Part shown: one piece after another, positions 16,701 to 24,952 of the stretch
Layout of the letters: the number at the start of each line of letters is the position of its first letter
How positions within the stretch are numbered: the first letter of the stretch is position 1
NCBI GenBank assembly: GCA_000824825.2
Contig: LM655199.1
Coordinates: 1-64,000 of the forward strand
DNA from: Mesorhizobium sp. ORS 3324
Lineage (GTDB): Bacteria > Pseudomonadota > Alphaproteobacteria > Rhizobiales > Rhizobiaceae
Length of the DNA stretch: 64,000 nucleotides
Direction of reading: 5' to 3'
Position numbers and translations under genes: made by a program
The notes under the pieces: model-generated
Databases searched by the model: none
What the model was told of the DNA's origin: nothing
The model's input: only the letters and a program-made list of their open reading frames with translations

Positions 16701-19700
16701 GTCGCCTCACGCCATTGGCGGTCCAGGACATCCAAGTCGAGGTCACGGACGGTCGCGACCTCATAGGCGCCGGAGAGGCTGCGCTCGGTCTCGCGATAAC
16801 CCCCGATCGCGCGTTCCAGCTTGGCAAGTGCTTCGCCGAAGGTCGAGAAATCCCGGTCATACGCAATCGAGATATCGCGGTTCCGCGTTTGAGCCAGAAC
16901 CTGTGCCAGGCCTGTGAGCGACTGGAGTTCCGTATGCGAGAACGTCTCATTAGGCGAGAGACCGAGACTGGACTGGTAATCCCGTATCGATGCCGTCAAT
17001 TGCCCGATGGCCGAGTGCAGGGACGTCGCGGCGGCCAGCAACCTTAGTTGCCAATCGCTGCTCCACTCTCCGACATCGATCAGATCCAACGCTGGCTGAC
17101 GTTCGACCGACGCGAACACCAGGCCGACCTGCGCGGCCAGCTCCTCCAGGTCAAGAAGAGTTTGCGCATCGTGCCCATCGGACGACTGCCACGCGAATGT
17201 CGGCGCAGCTTGGTCGTTCGACTTCAGCGCTATGCCCAACGCCAAATAGGGCGTCCATCCGTTTGGATACCGTTTGTGAAGCGCCTCGACATAGGCATTC
17301 AATTCATCCCGACGCAGGCGAAGCCGCTCGTTGACTGCGATCCATTGAGACGCATCGGCGTTACCTCCGTGCTCCCACGAAGCCTTCAGTTGCGTCAGAA
17401 AACGTCTCCGATCGGCCTTGTTCGAGTGCAGCTCGATGCAGTGGTTTCCAAGTCCATGCTCACGCAGCCGGCGGTAGACGACATCAAGTGCGGCCGTCTT
17501 TTCCGCCACGAACAGGACGGTCTTGCCTACGCCCAGACAGTTGGCGATCATGTTGGCGATCGTCTGGCTTTTTCCCGTCCCGGGCGGCCCGACGATCACG
17601 AAGTCGCACCCCTCGGCTGCCGCCAGGCTGGCGGCGGTCTGCGATGAATCGAGGGGAAGGAGGCTTATGATTGCGGAAGGTTCGTAAGCGCGGTCCAGCT
17701 CGGCCTCATCACGAAAGGCTGACTGACCACCCCAGCTCTCGAACGCCTGCTCGGGCGTGTCGATAAGATGGCGAACGACCCTGTTCTGTCGCAGTGCATC
17801 GGTTCGCTCGACAAGATCCTTCCACATCAGGAACTTTGCGAAGGAGAATGTCGACAAGGCGGTTTCGTCGATGACCTCCATTCCAGGAACATCGCGGACC
17901 GCCTGTCGCATGGAGGATAAGATGCGCGGCACATCGATCCCGCTGTCGTCGAGCGGCAGATCGCCGGCGAACTGCGGAAGGCGAAGTTCGAACTCCCGCT
18001 CCAGGAACTGGAGAAGGGTGGCGTTGAACCGCGGCTCGTCTTCATGGAAGCGGATCGTGAAGCGCGAGCTCGCGCTCCGTCTTTCTAGCCGGACCGGCAC
18101 CAGGAGAAGCGGTGCCCGATAACTGCGTTCATCTTCGGGCTTTTTCTTCCAGCGAAGAAAACCCACGGCCAGGAACAGCGTGTTTGCTCCACCCTCGGCG
18201 AAGTCATTGCGCACCTGACGGTAGAGATCGATCAATCTGGCCTCAAGCTGACGGACGTCCAACGTTGAGGCAAGCTCATCCCTGAGCAGCGCTTCCGCGG
18301 CAAAACCGCGTTGCAGATCGCGACCATGGACATCGCGATAGAGCTCCGCATCTCGCTCCCCCAAAGGGTTCTGCTCGGGCAAGGAAATGAGGCGCACGGC
18401 AGCACCATTCGCCAGCCTGTCCTCGAGATAGGCGACGTCGGTACACAAGAACGGGATCGTCTTTTTTGAATCGGGGAAATTGAGCAGGCGATTCCTGAGC
18501 GTCAGGTCGAGCAGCTTCTTCTGCCAGCGGTCTATGCGACCAGCGGCTGTGGTAGGCTTTATCTCAACGACCTCCACTGGCATCGCGCCAATTGCTGGTG
18601 CCGCGGGGAGCGGCAGTGCCACGACGGCCGCAGATGGCTCCTCCTCGGCGGCATTGCGCCGGATAGGCTCATGCGAAGCGAGAGGCGTTATACCGCCGCT
18701 GCGCGATCGCCTGACGTCGATGGCCGCAACGAATGCATGCGCCTGTTCTTCTGCGAGCCGGATACCGAGCGCATTCTGCGCCGCCTCGAATGTGAGCGCG
18801 GGTCGGTGAGTGACGCCTGTGGTTTCAAACGCGATGAATTCGCGGGACGCAAGCGCCTTGCGGACCTCCATCTGGTCCGTTTCCACGGCGTTGGCGAAGG
18901 TTCGCTTGGCCAGCCAGACGCCGACAGCTGCATGCCCGTCAAACATCAGCACGGTCGGGTGCAGACCGGCAGCTTCCAGAGTAGCGGCAAACAAAAGTGA
19001 AGTGTCCAAGCAGGTCGCCAGGCGTTCCTCGGCGATCGTCGTGGGACGCCTGACCTTTTGCCCTCGGCTCTCGAAGCTCGCCGGAGGTTCGGCATAGTGC
19101 AGCCCCATGCCGGTGATCGCAGAATAGACGGCCGCAGCCAACATGTATGCCCGCTGTGGGTTTTGCGATTGATAGCCATCAAGGCCGCTGGGATGCCCGT
19201 GCGCGGCAAGCCGATCTGCCGCCGCCCTCAGGATCGGTGCAACGCCAGGGTCATTGGGCATGACGAAAGCCGGCAGCAATTGCGCCATGTCGGCGACGCC
19301 GCCCCACTCGTCGCGCGCAAGCAGCCGGACGGTCAGGCGCCGTTCGTCCAGGACCTCACCAGCCGCGGAAAGGCGCAAGGTGATTTCGCCGCGCTCGGCC
19401 TCGTTCAGGCCAGCAAGATATGCGGAATCGAACTCGACCTTGCGGTCGCTCAGTTGAAGCCTATCGCCAGGAACGAGACGGTCAACTGCCCAAGTCTTCG
19501 GTCTCAGAAACGACGGCGATGACGTGAGTTCCAGGCGGCAACTCTCCAGGCTGCCGGCGGTGTCGTTATCCAGTCGGATAGACCGGATTACCGGAATTGC
19601 GTTCTGATAGGATGCATAAGTGAAGCTGGATGCGACGTCGGCGATTATGCTCGGGGCCGTCGAGCGTTCGGCTACCGCATCATCATTTGTTACTAACTCT

Positions 19701-19750
19701 GAACTATCAACAGATTGCATTGACCCCAGCCCCCACATGCAGACTATCAA
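13730..19750 (-). CDS. DUF4011 helicase-endonuclease-DUF3320 protein
   Basis: About 2000 aa. Residues 235-285 look like a transglutaminase-like fold (ERLATCLDTSLLFAATLEAA then FDGHAAVGVWL, with C247 and H273). The DUF4011 signature RIDRWQKKLLDLTLRNRLLN is at 405-424. The superfamily 1 helicase follows: Walker A GPPGTGKS (721-728), IFDEASQ near 1348, GDPKQLPPTNFF, the YRSRSESLIAF motif and VAVTRARQELIIFSG. A Vsr/DUF559-like endonuclease spans about 1645-1750 (GWIVVPQVGISDFRIDLGVR, VECDGATYHRSATARDRDK), and DUF3320 about 1800-1960. This architecture is known from defence islands, where it is thought to cut foreign DNA; the target here is unknown. The frame opens at 19750, but ATG 19738 or 19720 (each after a G-rich site) is likelier. 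The gene heads a minus-strand pair with the SMC-like ATPase. Confidence 0.88.
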   Translation of the reverse strand: MIVCMWGLGSMQSVDSSELVTNDDAVAERSTAPSIIADVASSFTYASYQNAIPVIRSIRLDNDTAGSLESCRLELTSSPSFLRPKTWAVDRLVPGDRLQLSDRKVEFDSAYLAGLNEAERGEITLRLSAAGEVLDERRLTVRLLARDEWGGVADMAQLLPAFVMPNDPGVAPILRAAADRLAAHGHPSGLDGYQSQNPQRAYMLAAAVYSAITGMGLHYAEPPASFESRGQKVRRPTTIAEERLATCLDTSLLFAATLEAAGLHPTVLMFDGHAAVGVWLAKRTFANAVETDQMEVRKALASREFIAFETTGVTHRPALTFEAAQNALGIRLAEEQAHAFVAAIDVRRSRSGGITPLASHEPIRRNAAEEEPSAAVVALPLPAAPAIGAMPVEVVEIKPTTAAGRIDRWQKKLLDLTLRNRLLNFPDSKKTIPFLCTDVAYLEDRLANGAAVRLISLPEQNPLGERDAELYRDVHGRDLQRGFAAEALLRDELASTLDVRQLEARLIDLYRQVRNDFAEGGANTLFLAVGFLRWKKKPEDERSYRAPLLLVPVRLERRSASSRFTIRFHEDEPRFNATLLQFLEREFELRLPQFAGDLPLDDSGIDVPRILSSMRQAVRDVPGMEVIDETALSTFSFAKFLMWKDLVERTDALRQNRVVRHLIDTPEQAFESWGGQSAFRDEAELDRAYEPSAIISLLPLDSSQTAASLAAAEGCDFVIVGPPGTGKSQTIANMIANCLGVGKTVLFVAEKTAALDVVYRRLREHGLGNHCIELHSNKADRRRFLTQLKASWEHGGNADASQWIAVNERLRLRRDELNAYVEALHKRYPNGWTPYLALGIALKSNDQAAPTFAWQSSDGHDAQTLLDLEELAAQVGLVFASVERQPALDLIDVGEWSSDWQLRLLAAATSLHSAIGQLTASIRDYQSSLGLSPNETFSHTELQSLTGLAQVLAQTRNRDISIAYDRDFSTFGEALAKLERAIGGYRETERSLSGAYEVATVRDLDLDVLDRQWREATESFWPRSAIGKRKIQKLLQSRTQRGAADPGRDLSLLRRMREFLAAIDQSSLAGKPLPIEGLTTDVAAVASILDSARRLRAALRIPGRSQDEFRAVVRSVAPSLRGTLENDRLREAGDRLLAAAKQFGAARSAFGEVSAREIPDPADGSSLKTLRAKLIELADARNLLRNWSEWCRVKRQAIQQNLAPLVEQIETGAIGPDQARPAFRVGYARWWLPKVLDGDAVLRNFRRFQHENAITEFREIDDLVRTQATQRVVSALAHGLPSVQSVSRNSELGLLRHQMELQRPSQSIRDMIGKMPESFAKLAPCMLMSPLSIAQYLPPNQALFDVVIFDEASQITTWDAVGAIARARQTIIVGDPKQLPPTNFFGRNEDDEEIADHEKDLESILDEARASGIPVRDLRWHYRSRSESLIAFSNYHYYRNRLVTFPSPAVDDRAVRLHRVPDGIYDRGKSRTNKIEAMAVVGEAVSRMKGWLALPENGRPTLGVITFNAQQQSLILDLFDAARRDHPELEWFFAEDRVEPAIVKNLENVQGDERDVILFSITFYKDGSGKPPAMDFGALNRDGGERRLNVAVTRARQELIIFSGFTADQIDPSRSKAIAVQHLKTFLDYAERGPIALPAQDLGSVGGFDSPFEEAVAEQLERRGWIVVPQVGISDFRIDLGVRHPDLAGAYLAGVECDGATYHRSATARDRDKVREQVLTGLGWAILRVWSTDWWFDANGCAERLHASLEMLLEESRARRSSETTQEVTIRWEMGQQIEPTAETVDQTPPVVEELPPVRNTSNFELVSANAPTVPEPSDFPEFSTMAGQPVQGSGEKGRYRVTNLTAFRADPEQFFEFSYRTTLQGMVDAIMETESPVRADVLAQRIARAHGWLRTGGRIRERIDLHLRDLDRTQESSGEFIWKKGLVSDSVPYRQPASEEARRSIADLPLAELASVVIENPELLEMPDPARDLARILGVERLAAVSRARLLEAIAKARQILVQIE

Positions 19751-20045
19751 TTTTTTCAGGATATAAAAGGGTCTTGCCGGTCACGCGAATACAATCGCGT
19801 TGTTTATCCACGCGATAGTTGGGTCGGCCAAGAAAGAGGGGAGGGAAGCGAATGCACCGTCAGAAAGGGGCGGTCCGACCCTAATTTCGTGACCTCAGTC
19901 ACGGGGACTGTTGCGGAACGCTGCCGGACTTTGATACCGAGATCCAAGCTGTCTTCACCGTGCGCCATCACGGCCCGGCTAGCTAGATTGACTTAGGGCC
20001 AGCATTTTGCCTGAGCTTTTCGTTCAGGCCTGGAGAGTCCTTGGA
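19751..20045. promoter_or_regulatory. divergent promoter region between the helicase/SMC pair and the phosphoesterase/YhaN pair
   Basis: About 300 bases separate the two divergent gene pairs, so both promoters must lie here. An inverted repeat ACGCGA (19783-19788) and TCGCGT (19795-19800) is followed by a further ACGCGAT at about 19809-19815. These could be operator half-sites 35-100 bases from the helicase start. No clean -35/-10 pair was identified. Confidence 0.4.
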
Positions 20046-21305
20046 ATGGCATTTCGATTTGTTCATACGGCCGACATCCATCTCGACTCGCCACTGCGCT
20101 CCCTTGCGCTGCGCAATCCGGAGCTCGCCGAGCTGGTCGGAGATGCCAGCCGTCAGGCATTCACCGCGATCGTGGATCTGTGCCTAGCGGAGCGGGTCGA
20201 TGCGCTTGTGATCGCCGGCGATCTTTACGACGGCGACCAGACCTCGATGAAAACGGCACGCTTTTTCGCCTCCCAAATGACGCGCCTCCACCAAGCCGGT
20301 GTCAGGGTCTACATGATCCGCGGCAATCACGACGCCATGTCGCGGATTACCAAGCAGCTCGTCTTGCCAGACACGGTGACCATCTTTGGCGGCCGCAGCC
20401 AATCCGTGGTGCAGCCTGGGTCTGGGTTGGATGTTGCGTTCCATGGACTGAGCTTCGCCAGTCCGAAGGCGCCCGAAAGCCTGCTGCCCAAATATGCTGG
20501 CCCCCAGAAGGGAGCTGCCAATATCGGCATCATGCATACGAGCCTGGCCGGCTCCCCAGGCCATGACGTCTATGCACCTTGCAGCGTCGCCGATCTTCAC
20601 GGCCACGGCTTTGACTATTGGGCGCTTGGCCATATCCACGTTCGCCAGGTCCATTCCGGCGCGAGCACGTTGGTGATGCCGGGAATCCCTCAGGGGAGGG
20701 ACATCAATGAGGCGGGCGAGAAATCGGTCACGCTGGTCACCGTTCGCGACGATCGCTCCGTCGACATCGAGGAGCGGCTCACCAGTGTCGCGCAATTCGA
20801 GCGCGTGAGTGTCGATCTGACGGGGACGTCCGAATGGAGCGAGGCTGTCATCCGCATCCGGGCAGGGCTGGAACAAGCCCGAATGCAGGCCAGATCGCGC
20901 TACCTTGTTGCCCGCCTTGGTTTGGTCGGCACGTCCGCCCTTTCATGGTCGCTGATGCGCGACCGAGACCTGGCTGTCGCGGAAGCCGAGCAGGCGGCTG
21001 AGCAGGTGGGCGACACCTGGGTGGAGAGGCTGGATCTTGATCTTTCGGCGCCCGTTCTCAGAGATTCGGGCAACGTTGCCGATCCCACCTTGGAGCTCGC
21101 AGAGTCCATGCGCGCCAATGCGGGGTCAGAAGCATTTCGATCCGAAGCGCGGGAATTCGTGTTAAAGACGATCGCGGACCTGCCCCCCGATGCGAGGGGT
21201 TTCGCCGGCAAGGATGAAGCGGGGCTGGAACGGTTTCTCGACGATGTGCTTGCCGGAGGCGTCGACCTGGTCACGGCGAGGCTCAAGGCAGGTGCGACGC
21301 GATGA
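20046..21305 (+). CDS. SbcD/YhaO-like metallophosphoesterase (Mre11 family)
   Basis: About 419 aa from ATG 20046, preceded by GGAGAG; the frame is open to 20007 but those residues do not fit the family. All calcineurin-type metal motifs are present in order: FVHTADIHLDSP, VIAGDLYDGD, MIRGNHDAMS, MHTSLAGSPGHD and WALGHIHVRQ. This is the DNA-repair exonuclease layout of SbcD, Mre11 and Bacillus YhaO. The roughly 170-residue C-terminal part should contact the ATPase partner. The stop overlaps the start of the YhaN-like gene by four bases (ATGA), a sign of coupled translation. The pair should form a nuclease-ATPase complex on DNA ends; its placement beside a DUF4011 helicase suggests a defence role rather than housekeeping repair (inference). 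Confidence 0.88.
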   Translation: MAFRFVHTADIHLDSPLRSLALRNPELAELVGDASRQAFTAIVDLCLAERVDALVIAGDLYDGDQTSMKTARFFASQMTRLHQAGVRVYMIRGNHDAMSRITKQLVLPDTVTIFGGRSQSVVQPGSGLDVAFHGLSFASPKAPESLLPKYAGPQKGAANIGIMHTSLAGSPGHDVYAPCSVADLHGHGFDYWALGHIHVRQVHSGASTLVMPGIPQGRDINEAGEKSVTLVTVRDDRSVDIEERLTSVAQFERVSVDLTGTSEWSEAVIRIRAGLEQARMQARSRYLVARLGLVGTSALSWSLMRDRDLAVAEAEQAAEQVGDTWVERLDLDLSAPVLRDSGNVADPTLELAESMRANAGSEAFRSEAREFVLKTIADLPPDARGFAGKDEAGLERFLDDVLAGGVDLVTARLKAGATR

Positions 21306-24300
21306 GATTGCGGCGCCTCGATCTGACCCGCTACGGCAAGTTTACCGATAAGGCGATCGATTTCGGGGAGAAGCCTGTTTCAGGGCCCGATCTGCATATC
21401 GTTTTCGGGCTGAACGAGGCCGGCAAGTCGACGGCGCTTTCGGCCTACCTTGATCTGCTCTTCGGCATCGAGGAGCGTAGTCGGTATAATTTCCAGCACG
21501 ACTATAGCTCGATGCGCATCGGCGGGCTGCTCGAATTCGAGGGGCAGGCGCTTGCCGTTTCCCGCACCAAAAGCCGCAGCAATTCGCTGCATGATGCCGA
21601 AGGCAGGCCGCTGAGCGAAATTGCCATTTCGGCGCAGCTCGCCGGACTCTCGCGCGAAGCTTACAGCAGCATGTTCTCGCTCGATGACGAGACGCTGGAA
21701 GCGGGCGGCAAGGCGATCCTTGAATCGCGCGGCGATCTCGGCAAGCTCCTTTTCACCGCCAGCGCCGGACTCGGCCACGCCAGCGATGTCCTGGCGGCGC
21801 TTGAGGCGGAGGCCGACGGGCTCCACCGCAAACAGGCCCAGACGACCGAAATCGCGCTGCTGAAGAAACGGTTTGCGGAACTCAAGTCACGCAAGGAGGC
21901 GATCGACACGCTGGCCTCGACATTCGAAGCGCTTGAGGCGGAACGGGCGGAGGCCCACGAAAAGTATGACCGCAGCCTGGCTGAACGCGCGGCGTTGTCG
22001 GCGCGGCTCGCCACGATCGAGCGATATGCACGCGCCGCGCCACTTCTGGCCGAAATAAAACGCAAGGCAAGCAGGCTGGCTGAGCTGCCGGACCTCCCGT
22101 CTCGTCCCAGGACCTGGGGTGGCAGCGTCGCGGAATTGATCGATCAGGATGCACGCTTAAGAACCCGTCTGCAGGCCAATGCCGATGAGATCGATCGTGC
22201 GAAGGCAAAGATCGAAGCAATCGCTGTCGACGAGGCCGTGCTCGCGATCTCGGAGCAGGTGCGAGGACTTGCCGACCGCAAGGCGCGCTATCTATCCGCG
22301 GGCATGGACCTGCCGACCCGCAAGATGGAAGTCCAGCTACTCGACCAGACCGTGACGAACTGTCTTGCCGCGCTTGGAAGGTCAGCCGAACAGGATCCGT
22401 CCCGGCTCATCCTGCCGGCCGTTGTGGTCAGCGCGCTTCGCACCATGGTCGAACAGCGCTCCGGCATCACGACGAGCCTGCGGATGGCCCGCGATGAGGC
22501 CGCTGCCGCGCTTGACGGGCTCAACGCTGCCCGCGCCCGGGTGAGCGAGGAGAGGGCGGTGCCCGAGCGCGCAAGGGCGAGGCTGATGGCAGCCGCGTCA
22601 GAGGCGAAGGCCAGCAGTCTCGCACGCGAGACAAGAGAGGCGCGCGCCTTGGAGGACGAGCGGCAAACAAGGCTGGCCGACGCGATGCGGCGCCTTCAGC
22701 CGTGGTCGGGAGATGCGGAGGCACTTTCGAAAATGTCGGTTCCGCCATCGACGCAGATGGCTGCATGGAAAGCACTGGCCGCTGAGCTTCAAAGGGATAA
22801 GGCAGTCTTCTCCGAGCGATTGGCTGAGCATGAACAAAACCGGGTATCCACTTCATCACGCCTGGCTGCTGTCTGCGCTTCGGTCGATCTCACCGACGAT
22901 GACACAGCCGCAGCCATTCGACGCGAAAGGGACGAGGCCTGGCGAAATCACCGGGCCGACCTCAAGGCCGAAACGGCAGACGTGTTTGCCGCGGCACTGG
23001 CCAAGGACGATCATGTCGGCGCGGCTCGATTGGCCCATGCGGGCGAGTTGGCGGATCTGCGCGCAATCAAGCAAAAGGCTGCCGAGCACGAGGCCGCAAT
23101 CGAGCGCGTAGGCTGCCAACTCGCGGGGGTGGCCGAGCGCGCAGAAGTGGCGTCCTTTGAAATCAAGCGAATGGCCAGCGCCTTGCTTGAGGATTGCCAG
23201 GCGCCGTCGCTCGACCTCTTGATCGGACGTCTCGAGGAGCGCCTTTCCGCGCGCGCTGACGCGCTTGCCGCTTGGGACGACATCCTGCTCGCACGCGCAA
23301 GGATTGAACGCGCAACAGCCGAAGGACAGCGGATCCATCTCGGATTGACCTCGGCTCTTCAAAGCGTTGGAATTCAGCCAGAAGCCGGTGAAGCCCTGGA
23401 GGTAATGGTGGTTACCGCCGACCGCTTTCTCGATCGGCAGACGAAGGTCGACGCGGAACGCGCGGAAGCGCTGAGGAGCGTCGCCGCGAAGGAAGAAGAG
23501 CTGGCCGCCAGGCGGCTCGCGGTTGAAATCGCCGAGCGGCGAGAAGGTGCATGGCAGGCCGAGGTCAAGGAAACGCTGAAGGGAACCTGGCTCGAGGAAG
23601 GCATCGCCGGGACCGGGCTTGGTAGCGTGCTCGATCAGTTGTCTGAGCTGTCAAAGGCTCTCCAGGATCGTGAGGCAATGCGTATCCGCATCCGTAAGAT
23701 GGAGGGGGATAGGACTGCATTTGCTGAAGAGGTGGCCCGCCTTGGTGGGCGGGCAAGCGAGCGTGCAAGCGACGGGGCGCCAGAACAGGTGAGCATCGGG
23801 CTGACGGAGCGTCTGGAGCAAGCCGAGCGTGCCCGTGAGGTGAGGGCAAATCTCCTCCTTGACGTTCAAAAGTTGCAGGAGGTTCGAGAGGCACTGAACG
23901 CTGAGTTCGCGGCACACGAGACGACCAAGCAGGAAGTGCTCGATGCCTTTGGGGTGAAAACTCTGCCGGAGGTCGGGGAGCGCGATGAACAGCTTCGCGA
24001 GCGAGACGGCCTGCGGAGTGCCGTGGCCGAGCTTGAAGAAAGACTCACGAGCGAGCTCGCCCTCGACGACTTCACCCAGGCGCAGTCGTTGCTCGAAGGC
24101 CTCGATCTCGATGGGCTCGAAATTGAAAAGGCCGAGGTCGAGCGGCGCCTCGCCGACCTCGATGACACACTGCAACAGCAGCTCGTCCGGCGCACCCGGG
24201 CAACCGACAAGCTCGATGCGATCGGCGGCGACAGCGCAGTTGCACGGATCGACGCCGATCGTCGCACCGTCCTTCTCGAAATCGAGGAGAAGGCCGTTCG

Positions 24301-24772
24301 CTTTATCGAATTGAAGCTTGGCGTGATGTCGGCGACGAGCGCACTACGGGTGTATCGCGAACGTCACCGCTCTGGAATGATGAGCGAGGCCTCCGACGCC
24401 TTCGCGCTGATCACACGCGGCCAGTACACAGGCTTGACGACCCAGCCGGTAAAGGGCGGCGAGGTCCTTATCGCGACGCAGCGGGATGGCCAGTCAAAGG
24501 TCGCAGACGCTTTGTCGAAAGGCGCGCGTTTTCAGCTCTACCTGGCTTTGCGCCTCGCCGGGTATTATGAGTTTGCCAAGCTCAGGCCCGCTGTACCGTT
24601 CATCGCCGACGACATTATGGAAACGTTCGATCATCTCCGGTCGGAGGAAGTTTTCCGGTTGTTCGGCGAGATGGCCTGCGTAGGCCAGGTAATCTATCTG
24701 ACGCATCACCAGCACCTATGCGACATCGCCAAGACGGTCATTCCTAGCATCGCCATCCATGAGCTCGGGTAA
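21302..24772 (+). CDS. YhaN-like AAA ATPase (Rad50/SbcC-related)
   Basis: 1156 aa. It opens with MRLRRLDLTRYGKFTDKAID, the start of YhaN-type AAA_27 proteins, and Walker A GLNEAGKS at 36-43, followed by HDYSSMRIGGLLEFEG. Residues about 180-1000 are Ala/Glu/Arg-rich heptad-like sequence, a long coiled coil; I see no Cys-x-x-Cys zinc hook. The C-terminal lobe has SKGARFQLYLALRLAGYYEF (signature-like) and PFIADDIMETFD (Walker B) and then VIYLTHHQHL (the switch His). It overlaps the phosphoesterase gene by four bases. Known YhaO/YhaN and SbcCD pairs trim DNA ends in an ATP-dependent way. A hairpin about 20 bases after the stop may end the transcript. Confidence 0.88.
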   Translation: MRLRRLDLTRYGKFTDKAIDFGEKPVSGPDLHIVFGLNEAGKSTALSAYLDLLFGIEERSRYNFQHDYSSMRIGGLLEFEGQALAVSRTKSRSNSLHDAEGRPLSEIAISAQLAGLSREAYSSMFSLDDETLEAGGKAILESRGDLGKLLFTASAGLGHASDVLAALEAEADGLHRKQAQTTEIALLKKRFAELKSRKEAIDTLASTFEALEAERAEAHEKYDRSLAERAALSARLATIERYARAAPLLAEIKRKASRLAELPDLPSRPRTWGGSVAELIDQDARLRTRLQANADEIDRAKAKIEAIAVDEAVLAISEQVRGLADRKARYLSAGMDLPTRKMEVQLLDQTVTNCLAALGRSAEQDPSRLILPAVVVSALRTMVEQRSGITTSLRMARDEAAAALDGLNAARARVSEERAVPERARARLMAAASEAKASSLARETREARALEDERQTRLADAMRRLQPWSGDAEALSKMSVPPSTQMAAWKALAAELQRDKAVFSERLAEHEQNRVSTSSRLAAVCASVDLTDDDTAAAIRRERDEAWRNHRADLKAETADVFAAALAKDDHVGAARLAHAGELADLRAIKQKAAEHEAAIERVGCQLAGVAERAEVASFEIKRMASALLEDCQAPSLDLLIGRLEERLSARADALAAWDDILLARARIERATAEGQRIHLGLTSALQSVGIQPEAGEALEVMVVTADRFLDRQTKVDAERAEALRSVAAKEEELAARRLAVEIAERREGAWQAEVKETLKGTWLEEGIAGTGLGSVLDQLSELSKALQDREAMRIRIRKMEGDRTAFAEEVARLGGRASERASDGAPEQVSIGLTERLEQAERAREVRANLLLDVQKLQEVREALNAEFAAHETTKQEVLDAFGVKTLPEVGERDEQLRERDGLRSAVAELEERLTSELALDDFTQAQSLLEGLDLDGLEIEKAEVERRLADLDDTLQQQLVRRTRATDKLDAIGGDSAVARIDADRRTVLLEIEEKAVRFIELKLGVMSATSALRVYRERHRSGMMSEASDAFALITRGQYTGLTTQPVKGGEVLIATQRDGQSKVADALSKGARFQLYLALRLAGYYEFAKLRPAVPFIADDIMETFDHLRSEEVFRLFGEMACVGQVIYLTHHQHLCDIAKTVIPSIAIHELG

Positions 24773-24792
24773 TTCCCGCGGGGTTATTGTTG

Positions 24793-24814
24793 TTGCCCCG
24801 TTCTCACGGGGCAA
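24793..24814. terminator. possible bidirectional terminator hairpin
   Basis: TTGCCCCG and CGGGGCAA form an 8-bp perfect stem with a six-base loop, located between the convergent ends of the YhaN-like gene (24772) and the helicase gene (24953). There is no strong U tract on either side, so termination efficiency is uncertain. Confidence 0.42.
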
Positions 24815-24952
24815 GCCGCATCGTCAACGCCCTTTACGCCTTTTTGGATCAACAACTCGGCTGGCGATAATCATGAGGGAGCTGCGAGGCTCACCGTGCG
24901 CCTGTGACCATGGGAGTAAAGCGAAAGTCGAATTGCCAAGGCCAGCTTAGTT

